A DNA stretch of 64,000 nucleotides from Flavobacteriales bacterium (GCA_016780385.1 JADHLY010000004.1:1-64000), one strand, 5' to 3'. Counted from the stretch's first letter, positions 24,917 through 34,162 are shown. Program-made: numbers and translations. The notes: generated from the letters alone by a model not told the origin.

Positions 24917-25816
24917 ATGGCCCAAGACTCATACCCCACCCCGGAGGATGCCCGGTCCCTGCACCGTTGGTTTCCGACGCGGTGGCGCGACCACGAGTTG
25001 CTGGACTGTGGAAATGGCAAGCGCCTCGAGCGCTTTGGCGACCTGGTCCTGATCCGCCCGGAGCCCCACGCCATCTGGGCTCCCGGCTTGTCGGAACAGG
25101 AGTGGCGTGGGATGGCCGCTGCTGAGTTCGCCCCCACAGGACGCACGAAAGGACATTGGATGCCCCTTCAAAGCGTCCCGGACAATTGGGAAATCCAGTA
25201 TCCTTTGGCATCGGGCAATTCCCTCCATTTTTCGCTGGAAATGACCCGGTTCAAGCATGTCGGCATCTTTCCGGAGCAGGGAGCCAACTGGGACTGGATT
25301 GCCGATCGCCTGGGTCCCGGCAAACGCATGCTCAACCTATTTGCCTACACCGGCGGGGCTTCCTTGGCCGCAAGGGCGGCTGGCGCTGAGGTCACACACG
25401 TGGACGCCATCAAACAGGTGGTGACCTGGACGCGGATGAACATGGAATTGTCCGGTCTGGAAGGCATCCGATGGTGTGTGGAGGACGCCTTGAAGTTCAC
25501 TGAGAGGGAAGCCCGGCGCGGCAACACCTATGATTTGATCGTCATGGACCCGCCCTCCTGGGGACTGGGACCGAAAGGCGAGAAATGGAAGTTGGAGGAC
25601 CAGGTCCTCAGGCTCATCGAAGCCGCCGCAAGCGTCGTGGCGCCGGGCGGGGCCGTGATCATGAACACCTACTCAGGATTGAGTCCTTCCACCTTGCAAA
25701 ACCTATGGCAGTCCGCCCTGCCGGATGCCGCGATGGAAGCGGGTGAATTGTGCCTGAAAAGCGGAACCGGGCAAATCCTGCCCACGGGTTCACTGTTGCG
25801 TGCGGTGCGGCCCTGA
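24917..25816 (+). CDS. Class I SAM-dependent methyltransferase (RlmI/RlmK-like)
   Basis: 299 residues from ATG 24917 (MAQDSYPTPEDARS). The SAM-binding domain shows motif I MLNLFAYTGGASLAA near residue 140, the acidic motif II region VTHVDAIKQV and the catalytic-type NPPY variant DLIVMDPPSWGLG. It resembles the RlmI/YccW group of 23S rRNA cytosine-C5 methyltransferases, but lacks an evident PUA domain at the N-terminus, so the target is uncertain. It is divergent from rnr, sharing a 98-bp spacer; a one-mismatch promoter box GAACTTCG ends 7 nt before the ATG. Confidence 0.8.
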   Translation: MAQDSYPTPEDARSLHRWFPTRWRDHELLDCGNGKRLERFGDLVLIRPEPHAIWAPGLSEQEWRGMAAAEFAPTGRTKGHWMPLQSVPDNWEIQYPLASGNSLHFSLEMTRFKHVGIFPEQGANWDWIADRLGPGKRMLNLFAYTGGASLAARAAGAEVTHVDAIKQVVTWTRMNMELSGLEGIRWCVEDALKFTEREARRGNTYDLIVMDPPSWGLGPKGEKWKLEDQVLRLIEAAASVVAPGGAVIMNTYSGLSPSTLQNLWQSALPDAAMEAGELCLKSGTGQILPTGSLLRAVRP

Positions 25817-25823
25817 CGCTCCG

Positions 25824-25831
25824 TAACTTCG
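25824..25831 (+). promoter_or_regulatory. Promoter -7-like box for pepP
   Basis: TAACTTCG ends 5 nt before the ATG at 25837 and lies clear of the previous stop, predicting a leaderless transcript. Confidence 0.45.
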
Positions 25832-25836
25832 GGGCC

Positions 25837-27129
25837 ATGCTGCGCTATTCGCCCCTTTCTGCAGAGAACTACATCCGCAACCGCAACGCCTTTTGCGATG
25901 CCCTGAGTCCAGGCGCCATGGCCCTGTTCAGTTCCAACGACACCTATCCCACCAGCGCGGACGGCACCCTGCCCTTCCGCCAGGACTCCAACATGCTGCA
26001 CCTCACGGGGGTGGACCAGGAGGAAACGGTGCTGCTGGTTTTCCCTGACGCCCACAATCCTGCGGACCGCGAGATCCTGTTTGTCACGGAGACCAATGAG
26101 GAAATCGCCATCTGGGAAGGCGCCAAGCTGACCAAAGAACAAGCCACGGCGCAGACCGGGGTCCGAAACGTCCAGTGGCTTTCCATGCTGGATCGGACCA
26201 TACAGCGTCTCGTGACCGAGTGCAGTTGCTGCTATCTCCACCAGAACGAGCACACGCGGGCCAAAATCGTGGTGGAAACCCGTGAAGCCCGGTTCAATAA
26301 ATGGTTCACCGAAACCTATCCCCACATTCGCATTGAGCGCAGTGCCCCCATCCTGCACCGCGTCCGCAGTGTGAAAAGCGAAGAGGAAATCGAGCGGATG
26401 CGCCACGCTTGCGGCATCACCCGTGATGGATTCAACCGCGTGATGAAATTCGTGAAGCCCGGCGTCACGGAATTCGAGGTGGAGGCCGAATACCTGCACG
26501 AGTTTGTGCGCAAGGGTTCCCGAGGATTCGCCTACACCCCCATCGTCGCCAGCGGGGCCAACGCCTGTGTGCTGCACTACATCGAGAACAGTGCGGTCTG
26601 CCAGGACGGAGACGTGCTGCTGATGGATGTGGGCGCCGAGTACGGCAACTATGCCAGTGACATGACGCGTTGCTTGCCCGTCTCGGGTCGGTTCACAGAC
26701 CGCCAGCGCAAGGTTTACGACGCGGTGCTCAGCGTGATGCGCGATGCGATGAAACTCCTGCGTCCCGGTGTCAGCCTGCTCGATTACCACAAGGAAGTCG
26801 GGGACCTCATGACGGCCCAGCTCCTCGGCCTCGGCCTGATCGACCGGCACGACGTCGAAAAGCAAAACGCTGCATGGCCCGCTTACAAGAAGTACTTCAT
26901 GCACGGCACCTCGCACTTCATCGGCTTGGACGTCCACGACGTGGGCCTGTGGCACGAGCCCATTCAAGCCGGACACATTTTCACGGTGGAGCCCGGGATC
27001 TACATCCGCGAAGAGGGACTCGGCATCCGCCTGGAAAACGACATCGTGATCCGCGAGGATGGATTCGATGACCTGATGGGCGACATCCCCGTGGAGGCCG
27101 AAGCCATCGAGGACGCCATGAACAGCTGA
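25837..27129 (+). CDS. pepP: Xaa-Pro aminopeptidase (aminopeptidase P)
   Basis: 430 residues from ATG 25837 (MLRYSPLSAENYIRN); the longer track start at 25750 lies inside the methyltransferase. An aminopeptidase-P N-terminal domain (to about residue 180) is followed by a creatinase/M24 'pita-bread' catalytic domain. Metal ligands appear in LLMDVGAEYGNYASDMTR (two Asp), HGTSHFIGLDVHD (His), TVEPGIYI (Glu) and GIRLENDIVI (Glu). It removes residues before proline. Confidence 0.94.
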   Translation: MLRYSPLSAENYIRNRNAFCDALSPGAMALFSSNDTYPTSADGTLPFRQDSNMLHLTGVDQEETVLLVFPDAHNPADREILFVTETNEEIAIWEGAKLTKEQATAQTGVRNVQWLSMLDRTIQRLVTECSCCYLHQNEHTRAKIVVETREARFNKWFTETYPHIRIERSAPILHRVRSVKSEEEIERMRHACGITRDGFNRVMKFVKPGVTEFEVEAEYLHEFVRKGSRGFAYTPIVASGANACVLHYIENSAVCQDGDVLLMDVGAEYGNYASDMTRCLPVSGRFTDRQRKVYDAVLSVMRDAMKLLRPGVSLLDYHKEVGDLMTAQLLGLGLIDRHDVEKQNAAWPAYKKYFMHGTSHFIGLDVHDVGLWHEPIQAGHIFTVEPGIYIREEGLGIRLENDIVIREDGFDDLMGDIPVEAEAIEDAMNS

Positions 27130-27132
27130 GCC

Positions 27133-27738
27133 ATGGGCGAAGGAAGCGAAAGCGTCATGCTCGGACTCAGACTGCCCACCGACCCCCGTTGGGTCAAGTT
27201 GGTTGAGTCAAACATCAGCGAGGTGCTGACGGACCACGCCTGGTGCGAACAGAAGGCCGCATCCAACGCCATTTCCACCATTGTCCGCTACCCAGAACTC
27301 ACGGACCTGGTCGAGGAGTTGACCCGCATTTCCATGGAGGAGATGGAGCACTTCGGCATGGTGGTCGAGAAAATCAAGCAGCGGGGCTGGACGCTGGGGC
27401 CGGAGCGCAAGGACCCCTATATCCACGACCTTGCCGCCTTCATCAAGAAAGGAGGAAGCCGAGAGGAACAATTGGTCGACCGGCTGTTGCTGGCCGCCAT
27501 GATCGAGGCCCGAAGCTGCGAGCGGTTCCGCATGTTGTCGGAACGCATTGCCGACGAGGACCTCAAAACCTTCTACCACGGGTTGATGGTCAGCGAGGCG
27601 CAGCACTACACGACATTCATCGGATTTGCTCGCCAATACGGTGGCCGAATCGACGTCGATGCCCGTTGGCAACAGTTCCTGGAACACGAAGCCGAAGTCA
27701 TTCAGAACTACGGCAAGAAAGAAACCATGCACGGCTGA
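27133..27738 (+). CDS. miaE: tRNA-(ms2io6A37) hydroxylase
   Basis: A 201-residue carboxylate-bridged diiron protein of the MiaE family. Metal-binding glutamates and histidines fit the ferritin-like four-helix pattern: EEMEHFGMV near residue 75, EARSCERF near residue 125 and SEAQHYTTF near residue 160. It hydroxylates the isopentenyl group of ms2i6A37 in tRNAs reading U-starting codons, an oxygen-dependent step. It follows pepP by 3 bases, so it is in the same operon. A start at 27157 (MLGLRLPTD) is possible. Confidence 0.92.
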   Translation: MGEGSESVMLGLRLPTDPRWVKLVESNISEVLTDHAWCEQKAASNAISTIVRYPELTDLVEELTRISMEEMEHFGMVVEKIKQRGWTLGPERKDPYIHDLAAFIKKGGSREEQLVDRLLLAAMIEARSCERFRMLSERIADEDLKTFYHGLMVSEAQHYTTFIGFARQYGGRIDVDARWQQFLEHEAEVIQNYGKKETMHG

Positions 27739-27789
27739 CCGGGCATGGGCCCATCCAAAATTGACGCCAACCCAAGTTCAACCCCATCC

Positions 27790-28218
27790 ATGAGCAACGC
27801 CCCCAAACCCGTCGGACTGTATCCCTTGACCCGCCGCGTAGGCGACCTGCTTTTCCTGAGCGGTGTCGGACCGCGCATACCCGGCAGTGGCACCCACGAC
27901 GAAGGCGTGCCTGGATTGACGCAGGACCACAACGGCAACTTCACGGCCTTTGACTTCGAGGCACAGGCGCGGGGCGTACTGGCCAATGTCAAGGCCATCC
28001 TCGAGTCCGAGGGTGCCAAATGGGAGGACCTGGTCGACATCACCGTGTTCCTCACCGACATGCAACGCGACTTCGCAACGTGGAACCGCGTGTACCGCGA
28101 GCATTTTGAGGGCGTGGACCCGGCGCGGCGCCCTTGCCGTACTACCATGGAAATCAACGCATTGCCCACCCCCATCGCGGTGGAGCTCAAGTGCATCGCC
28201 CACCTCGGTCAGGACTGA
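27790..28218 (+). CDS. RidA-family protein, possible 2-aminomuconate deaminase
   Basis: A 142-residue RidA/YjgF trimer-fold protein from ATG 27790; the track start at 27745 would add 15 unconserved residues. The core shows LFLSGVGPR, AQARGVLANVKAILESEGAKWEDLVDITVFLTD and RPCRTTMEINALP with the conserved ligand-binding Arg. Pseudomonad 2-aminomuconate deaminase is also in this family and of this length, and a tryptophan 2,3-dioxygenase gene lies 0.9 kb downstream, so a role in the kynurenine branch is possible. A general enamine deaminase is the alternative. Confidence 0.82.
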   Translation: MSNAPKPVGLYPLTRRVGDLLFLSGVGPRIPGSGTHDEGVPGLTQDHNGNFTAFDFEAQARGVLANVKAILESEGAKWEDLVDITVFLTDMQRDFATWNRVYREHFEGVDPARRPCRTTMEINALPTPIAVELKCIAHLGQD

Positions 28219-28255
28219 CGGGCATTTTCGGCACCGAATTTGATTCCGGTGCGCC

Positions 28256-29122
28256 ATGGTCATGCGAACCGCTCTCGTTTACTGCCTCCTCGGGGCTTCA
28301 GCGCTTTGCTCGTGGGAGCAATCGGATTCTGCTCGAATTCCAGTTGACCATTGGCGCCCGGAACTCATTTCTGCTGATTCCGCCCTGGCCTTGCCCGACC
28401 TTCCCCTCCGAACATTGGCCAGGATGCGAAAGGACTCCGCAGAGCATCTGCGCTACTCCGTGCGGTACGGACTCATTCAAGCCGGAGAAGCGGAGCTCCG
28501 AACAGAAATGGGACCGGAATACGAAGGACGAAAAACCCTCCGGGTCGTCGGAGCCGGTCGCAGCACAGGGGCACTGGACTGGGTTTTCAAGGTCCGAGAC
28601 CACTATGAATCCCATGTGGATGCCGAAGGCCTGTTCCCCCATCGGTTCATCCGCAGTGTGCGCGAAGGAGGTTACCGGCTGGAACGAGACATCCGTTTTT
28701 ATCCGGGTCGACGCCTCGCGACCACAGAAGATGCCAAGGGAACCCGGCATCAAGTCCTGCCTGCGTTCTGTCAGGACCTGGTGTCTTCCTTCCAATTCGC
28801 CAGGCAATTGCCGCTGGATTCCATCCCCGACGGTGGACTGGTGGAAATTCCGACGTTTCTCGACGGTGAAGTGCACCTCGTGCGCGCGAGAAAGACCGGT
28901 TCTGAGCGCATCAAAGTGAATGCGGGAACCTTTGATTGTTGGTCATTCCAGCCTGTGGTGATGGAAGGGCGGATCTGGAAGGACGAAGACGACCTGACCG
29001 TTTACATCAGTGCAGATGTCCACCGAATCCCTGTCCTGGTAAAGACGGACCTCCTCGTGGGTTCTCTCCGATTGGAGCTTGTAGCCCATTCCAGAGCGCC
29101 AATCGCAACCGGTGCGCAGTAA
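28256..29122 (+). CDS. DUF3108 family secreted protein
   Basis: A 288-residue protein with an N-terminal signal-like segment (VYCLLGASALCSW) and the DUF3108 fold: LRYSVRYGLIQAGEAELR near residue 65 and GRIWKDEDDLTVYISADVHRIPV near the end. Family members are exported beta-rich proteins of unknown function. A Cys in the leader could be lipidated, but the lipobox is weak. It lies between the RidA-like gene and tryptophan dioxygenase and may share their transcript. Confidence 0.78.
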   Translation: MVMRTALVYCLLGASALCSWEQSDSARIPVDHWRPELISADSALALPDLPLRTLARMRKDSAEHLRYSVRYGLIQAGEAELRTEMGPEYEGRKTLRVVGAGRSTGALDWVFKVRDHYESHVDAEGLFPHRFIRSVREGGYRLERDIRFYPGRRLATTEDAKGTRHQVLPAFCQDLVSSFQFARQLPLDSIPDGGLVEIPTFLDGEVHLVRARKTGSERIKVNAGTFDCWSFQPVVMEGRIWKDEDDLTVYISADVHRIPVLVKTDLLVGSLRLELVAHSRAPIATGAQ

Positions 29123-29127
29123 ATTCG
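29120..29127 (+). promoter_or_regulatory. Promoter -7-like box for kynA
   Basis: TAAATTCG ends 5 nt before the ATG at 29133. Its TAA doubles as the stop codon of DUF3108, so the match is partly forced. Confidence 0.3.
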
Positions 29128-29132
29128 TCCCC

Positions 29133-30104
29133 ATGTCCGATAAACACACTTTCGAGCCCGCGGTACTTGAGCGACTCGAGCAATTGAGGGACAAATATGC
29201 CGCCATGGGTCAGGACCTCGTGTCCTACCTCGACGGGCTGTTGTATGCCGACTTTCCCACTTATTGGGACTACATCAGCCTGGACACACTGCTCAGCCTG
29301 CAGAACCCGGTGACTCCCTTTCCCGACGAGGAAATCTTCATCGTCTACCACCAGACTACCGAACTCTACTTCAAACTGGCCCTGCACGAATTGGCTCAAC
29401 TGCATCAATCCTCCAATCCAAGCGGATCAGAGATGTTGGAACGGGTGCAGCGCATCAACCGATACTTCCAAGTTCTCGTAGACAGCTTCGATGTCATGGT
29501 AGACGGACTGGATCGGGGCCAATTCCTGAAATTCCGGATGTCCCTTCTGCCCTCGAGCGGATTCCAGAGCGTTCAATACCGCATGGTGGAATTGGCCTGC
29601 ACATCCATGGACCAACTCGTCCATGTCGAGTTGCGGGCCCCTCGAAAAGGGCATGGATTCGAGGATGTGGAATCCATGTTCGATGAATTGTATTGGCGGC
29701 GGGGAGCCACTGAATTGGCCTCCGGAAAGCCTACGCTGACCCTCAAGCAGTTTGAAACCAAGTACCGGAACCAAATCGTCGCCTTTGCCGAAGAACGGTT
29801 CCATTCCAACCTGCGAAAAAAATGGCACGACCTCCCGGAGTCAGACCGTTCCCCTGAATTGAAGGATGCCTTGCGCTCATTGGATGAACTGGTGAATGTC
29901 CATTGGCCCCTCTCCCATTATCGGAGTGCCGTGCGGCATTTGCAGAAGGACCCCGTCGACATTGCGGCTACAGGTGGAACCAATTGGCAGCAGTACTTGC
30001 CTCCCCGGTTCCAGCAGGTCATCTTCTTCCCTGAACTCTGGAATTCAGAAGAGCAAGCCGAATGGGGCCGCAAATGGGTGATGACGCACATCGGGCACAA
30101 GTGA
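29133..30104 (+). CDS. kynA: Tryptophan 2,3-dioxygenase
   Basis: 323 residues from ATG 29133 (MSDKHTFEPAV); the track GTG start at 29112 lies inside the previous gene. Haem dioxygenase features are FIVYHQTTELYFKLALHE (distal pocket and substrate-binding region), FRMSLLPSSGFQSVQYR and the C-terminal HWPLSHYRSAVRHL with a candidate proximal His. It oxidises tryptophan to N-formylkynurenine, the first step of the kynurenine route. It is somewhat longer than the short bacterial enzymes, as is usual in this phylum. Confidence 0.92.
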   Translation: MSDKHTFEPAVLERLEQLRDKYAAMGQDLVSYLDGLLYADFPTYWDYISLDTLLSLQNPVTPFPDEEIFIVYHQTTELYFKLALHELAQLHQSSNPSGSEMLERVQRINRYFQVLVDSFDVMVDGLDRGQFLKFRMSLLPSSGFQSVQYRMVELACTSMDQLVHVELRAPRKGHGFEDVESMFDELYWRRGATELASGKPTLTLKQFETKYRNQIVAFAEERFHSNLRKKWHDLPESDRSPELKDALRSLDELVNVHWPLSHYRSAVRHLQKDPVDIAATGGTNWQQYLPPRFQQVIFFPELWNSEEQAEWGRKWVMTHIGHK

Positions 30105-30201
30105 AGGTCCGAAGACGTTAAAACCCGACGCAGGCAAAACTTTTTCGATTGGGGTCCGTTCAAGGACCCGAACGGCACATGTTTGTTGTGCGAATTCTGT
30201 A

Positions 30202-31503
30202 ATGTCCATGCACGCTACATCACGACAGTTCCCCCTCCTGCCTCTGATGATGGTCTTGGGCGTTTGGGCTGGATGCGGCAATGCAACGCAAAGCGAATCG
30301 TCTGCTCCTCTCCTTTCCTTCATGGCTCCGTCGGTTCAGGAATTGGTTTCTGAGGAAGAGAAGATGGCCCATCGGTTTGGCCTGAAAACAGACTCCCTGC
30401 AATGGCTGGTATCTGAAGGCCAAGTGCGTTCCGGACAGAGCCTGTCTCATTTGCTTTCCCCTGTGGGCGTGAGCCCATCCACCTTGCACCACATTGCGAC
30501 AGAACATCGCGATGAGTACGATGTGCGCCGCATGCGAGAAGGGCGTCCCTGGTGGCTGTTCTATTCGAAGGAGGACTCCACCGCCCATCACTTTGTCTAC
30601 GGAATCGATGAGCGGGAATATGTGGTCTTCGACCTCAAGGGCGACCTCGGGGTTTCGCGCGGACGCTATCCAACGGAAACCCGCAGGAAGTTCGTGGCCG
30701 GCGAAGTGATGGGCAGCCTCTACCAAACCTTGGAAGATGCTGGACACACGACTACGCTCGCGTACTCCATGTCCCAGGTATATGCGTGGACGATTGACTT
30801 TAGTCGGATTCAGCCCGGCGACCATTTCCGCATCCTTTACGAGCGCGACTGGGTCAGTGATCAACCCGTGGGCCTGCCGCGCATCGTTTCGGCGGAATTC
30901 ATCCACCGTGGACGAAACTTTCCCGCTTTTGCATTCGACCAGGGCGATGGCGCGGACTATTTCGATGAAACCGGAGCGAGTCTGCGGAAGGCGTTCCTGA
31001 AATCACCGGTAGAGTTCAGTCGGATTTCCAGCCGATTCAACAAGCGCCGATTCCACCCCGTTCTCAAAAAAGTCAAAGCCCACCTCGGTACGGATTACGC
31101 GGCACCCCACGGCACCGAAATTGTCGCAGTAGGTGACGGTGTGGTGACGCAGGCGAGCTACACCAAGGGAAATGGCAAATACGTCAAGATCCGTCACAAC
31201 GACACCTACACAACGCAATACCTGCACATGAGCCGCAGGAACGTCAAGGAAGGTCAGGCCGTCAGGCAAGGTGACGTCATCGGCTACGTAGGCAGCACAG
31301 GGCTCGCTACTGGGCCCCATGTGTGTTTCAGGTTTTGGAAGCATGGAGCCCAGGTTGACCACCTCAAGGAAGACTTCCCACCATCGACGCCCATACGGGA
31401 AGAGGCTTCCGTTGCCTTCCGCAAATTGTGCGCCGAGCGGCTCGCAGAAATGGCCCAGTTGGAATCGGACGATGCGCTTCGATTGGCCGCAGTGGGTCAG
31501 TGA
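30202..31503 (+). CDS. M23-family peptidase lipoprotein
   Basis: A 433-residue lipoprotein (GVWAGC lipobox near residue 24) with a LysM-like/OapA-type N-terminal region and a C-terminal LytM domain near residue 290. The zinc-site pieces read HLGTDYAAP (His and Asp intact), YLHMS (His intact) and GPHVCFRFW, where Cys stands at the position normally occupied by the second His of HxH. I believe HVCFRFW is common in Bacteroidota members. It is probably a peptidoglycan endopeptidase or regulator. Its 3' end overlaps the convergent C26 gene by 7 bases. Confidence 0.87.
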   Translation: MSMHATSRQFPLLPLMMVLGVWAGCGNATQSESSAPLLSFMAPSVQELVSEEEKMAHRFGLKTDSLQWLVSEGQVRSGQSLSHLLSPVGVSPSTLHHIATEHRDEYDVRRMREGRPWWLFYSKEDSTAHHFVYGIDEREYVVFDLKGDLGVSRGRYPTETRRKFVAGEVMGSLYQTLEDAGHTTTLAYSMSQVYAWTIDFSRIQPGDHFRILYERDWVSDQPVGLPRIVSAEFIHRGRNFPAFAFDQGDGADYFDETGASLRKAFLKSPVEFSRISSRFNKRRFHPVLKKVKAHLGTDYAAPHGTEIVAVGDGVVTQASYTKGNGKYVKIRHNDTYTTQYLHMSRRNVKEGQAVRQGDVIGYVGSTGLATGPHVCFRFWKHGAQVDHLKEDFPPSTPIREEASVAFRKLCAERLAEMAQLESDDALRLAAVGQ

Positions 31504-32372
31504 CCTGAATCCAGGCGGTGCTCGGCATCCTTCATGGCACCCAGAAGCGCGCGACCCAGACCATCCGTCAGAACTTGTCCCGTGTCCGAACGCTCGGGAT
31601 GCCATTGCACTCCGACCAGAAAGGGAACCGCTGTTGTATCAGTGCAACGAATTCCTTCGATGAGGCTGTCCTCAGCATGCGCCCAAGCTTCAAATCGCGA
31701 TGCGAGCCTGCCAATGCCCTGGTGATGATGACTCACCACTTGGGCGCTCACTCCGCGATCAAAATGAACGTCACCCATGTGCCAGTCCAAGCTGACCGAG
31801 ACAGGGTGAAGGGTGTCGGATGTGGCACCTGGGCGACCTCCTCGGTGCCCCGTGAAGCCGTCGTCAGGCAAGTGAGGTCTGAGCGTGCCGCCGCCGTGCA
31901 CATTCATGACCTGTAACCCCCTGCATACGCCAAGACAAGGTGTGCCTGTGGCGATAACGTGATCGAGCAAGCGGTGTTCGACGCGGTCCCGTTCCTCGTC
32001 GATCCTGCCGCATCGCACGGTATCCGCTGCCTGTCCATATCGACCGGGGTGGATGTCCTCGCCTCCGGTCAGGACCACGGCTTGTGCCCGACCCAGTTCC
32101 GTCATCAATGCCGTTTCCTCCATTCCGTATGCCTGAACAAAACGAAGCGGCCTTTGCAGATGAGGGTCAGCGTCCGCCAGCCTGTTCAACCAATGACGGT
32201 AGTTCTGACTGGAATAAAACTTGGAAAGAACCAGGGTGACGCTGTCTGCTGGCGCAGCACCTTTTTGATTAGATGAACCGCTGCCTGCATCAGGCTGCCC
32301 GCATCCAATCAGGACCCAAGAAGCCAGAAGGACCGCACAGGAACTTCGGAAACAAGGGGAGAGACGGATCAT
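31497..32372 (-). CDS. Class I glutamine-amidotransferase-like lipoprotein (peptidase C26)
   Basis: A 291-residue protein with a lipobox (WVLIGC, Cys near residue 24) and the gamma-glutamyl-gamma-aminobutyrate hydrolase fold. The nucleophile is in LGVCRGLQVMN, the oxyanion region in VLTGGEDIHP, and the His-Glu pair in GVQWHPE, so the catalytic triad appears complete. The PuuD-type family removes gamma-glutamyl groups; here it is exported and lipid-anchored, so its substrate is likely periplasmic. Starts by ATGA overlap with lysS. Confidence 0.84.
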   Translation of the reverse strand: MIRLSPCFRSSCAVLLASWVLIGCGQPDAGSGSSNQKGAAPADSVTLVLSKFYSSQNYRHWLNRLADADPHLQRPLRFVQAYGMEETALMTELGRAQAVVLTGGEDIHPGRYGQAADTVRCGRIDEERDRVEHRLLDHVIATGTPCLGVCRGLQVMNVHGGGTLRPHLPDDGFTGHRGGRPGATSDTLHPVSVSLDWHMGDVHFDRGVSAQVVSHHHQGIGRLASRFEAWAHAEDSLIEGIRCTDTTAVPFLVGVQWHPERSDTGQVLTDGLGRALLGAMKDAEHRLDSGH

Positions 32373-34075
32373 GCGCCAGTCCAGGATTCAACCTCCTCGA
32401 TCTGCAGGGCGGGCAGGTCCAGTTTGTTCTTCTTTCGGAAACCGTTGAGCTTTTCCCGAAGCGCCGCGGGCTTGGCTTCCTTGATGGCCTCGGGTGTGTC
32501 GTACCCTGCCGCCGCCACGTGCGGTGCCCAATCCGCAGGGATGCCCAAAGCTTCGAGTGCACCCAGATCGGGACCGGTTCGGAAGACTTCTGGCCGCATT
32601 TGCGGGAAGAAGAGCACCTCCTGGATGGAGGTCTGGTCCGTCAGCATCATGACCAACCTGTCGATGCCGATGCCGACCCCACTCGTGGGCGGCATGCCGT
32701 ATTCCAACGCCCGAAGGAAATCCTGGTCGATGAACATCGCCTCGTCGTCCCCGCGTTCCGAGAGCTTGACCTGCTCCTCGAAGCGCTCCCGCTGGTCTAT
32801 GGGGTCGTTGAGCTCCGAATAGGCATTGGCGACTTCGGTGCCGTTGATGAAGAGCTCGAACCGTTCCGTGTAGCCCGGCTTGTCGCGGTGCACCTTGGTG
32901 AGCGGTGACATTTCCACGGGATAGTCCGTAATGAATGTGGGCTGTACGTAATGCGCCTCGCAGCACTCGCCGAAAATCTCGTCGATGAGCTTGCCCTTGC
33001 CCATGGTCTCGTCCACCTCGATGTCAAGGTTGGCACAGGCTTGCCTCAAGCCGCCTTCGTCCATGCTATCGATGTCGACGCCTGTATGCTCGAGGATGGC
33101 GTCGCGCATGGTCACCCTGCGGTATGGCGGTGTGAAATCGATTTCCTTGCCCGCCAGTGTGGTCTTGGTGGATCCGTGGACGGCCGAGCACACGCGGCCA
33201 AGCAATTGCTCGATGGTCTCCATCATCCAGTGGTAGTCCTTGTAAGCGACGTACAACTCCATGATGGTGAACTCGGGATTGTGGGTCCGGTCCATGCCCT
33301 CGTTCCGGAAATTCCTGGAAAACTCGAAGACGCCATCAAACCCGCCGACGATGAGCCGCTTGAGGTAGAGCTCGTTGGCAATCCGCAGGTACAGCGGGAT
33401 GTCCAGGGCGTTGTGGTGCGTAATGAAGGGGCGCGCCGCTGCGCCGCCGGGAATGGCCTGCAAGACGGGGGTGTCCACCTCCAGCCAACCCTGCTCCGTA
33501 AAGCTTTCGCGGATGGCTTGGATGACCTTGCTGCGGGCCTCGAACGTTTGCTTGACGTGGGGGTTGACCAGCAGGTCCACGTAGCGCATGCGGTAGCGCA
33601 GTTCAGGGTCGGTGAAGGCGTCGTGGACATTGCCGTCCTCATCGGTCTTGACAGACGGCAGCGGACGAATCGACTTGCTCAACACGGTGAGTTCCTTCAC
33701 AAGGACGCTCGGTTCGCCGGTCTGGGTGGTGAACGTGGTGCCCTGGATGCCCACAACATCTCCGCGATCGAGCAACTTCTTGAAAACGACGTTGTATGCC
33801 GTCTTGTCCTCACCCGGGCAGAGCTCGTCGCGGTTCAGGTAGATCTGGATTTTACCGGTGGCGTCCTGCAGCTCGGCAAAGGAGGCCTTGCCCATGATGC
33901 GGCGGGAGAGAATCCGCCCGGCAAGGCAGACTTCCTCGCCTTCATTGAAATCAGCGGCGAGTGTTGCGGCGTGGGAGTCCACGGGATAGGCCGCTGCCGG
34001 ATATGGGTCAATGCCGAGTTGGCGGAGCTGCTGAAGACTGTCCAGGCGGACGCGTTCCTGTTCGGATCTGATCAT
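32369..34075 (-). CDS. lysS: Lysyl-tRNA synthetase (class II)
   Basis: A 568-residue LysRS-II. The N-terminal OB-fold (residues 40-145; GKASFAELQDATGKIQIYL) binds the anticodon, and class II motifs appear at motif 2 FRNEGMDRTHNPEFT and motif 3 GVGIGIDRLVML-like near residue 490. After the usual end the protein continues about 65 residues with a helix-hairpin-helix-like tail (ALGIPADWAPHVAAAG), a known Bacteroidota extension. Essential translation gene. Confidence 0.97.
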   Translation of the reverse strand: MIRSEQERVRLDSLQQLRQLGIDPYPAAAYPVDSHAATLAADFNEGEEVCLAGRILSRRIMGKASFAELQDATGKIQIYLNRDELCPGEDKTAYNVVFKKLLDRGDVVGIQGTTFTTQTGEPSVLVKELTVLSKSIRPLPSVKTDEDGNVHDAFTDPELRYRMRYVDLLVNPHVKQTFEARSKVIQAIRESFTEQGWLEVDTPVLQAIPGGAAARPFITHHNALDIPLYLRIANELYLKRLIVGGFDGVFEFSRNFRNEGMDRTHNPEFTIMELYVAYKDYHWMMETIEQLLGRVCSAVHGSTKTTLAGKEIDFTPPYRRVTMRDAILEHTGVDIDSMDEGGLRQACANLDIEVDETMGKGKLIDEIFGECCEAHYVQPTFITDYPVEMSPLTKVHRDKPGYTERFELFINGTEVANAYSELNDPIDQRERFEEQVKLSERGDDEAMFIDQDFLRALEYGMPPTSGVGIGIDRLVMMLTDQTSIQEVLFFPQMRPEVFRTGPDLGALEALGIPADWAPHVAAAGYDTPEAIKEAKPAALREKLNGFRKKNKLDLPALQIEEVESWTGA

Positions 34076-34103
34076 GGTGAATCGGTAGGGGCGGTTGCCC
34101 GGG

Positions 34104-34111
34104 CGAAATTA
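34104..34111 (-). promoter_or_regulatory. Promoter -7-like box for lysS
   Basis: TAATTTCG on the minus strand, 28 nt before the lysS ATG. Confidence 0.4.
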
Positions 34112-34138
34112 GGGTGCTCCGCGCCGTCCTCGCCTCCG

Positions 34139-34146
34139 TAAATTAG
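34139..34146 (+). promoter_or_regulatory. Promoter -7-like box for the sugar isomerase operon
   Basis: TAAATTAG, 16 nt before the ATG at 34163; one base off the window pattern. It is back-to-back with the lysS box in an 87-bp divergent spacer. Confidence 0.32.
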
Positions 34147-34162
34147 CGGTGAACAGCACACC

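Noticed and set aside
32951-34141. 396-residue plus ORF antisense to lysS
   Set aside because: Shadow of lysyl-tRNA synthetase, no family features.
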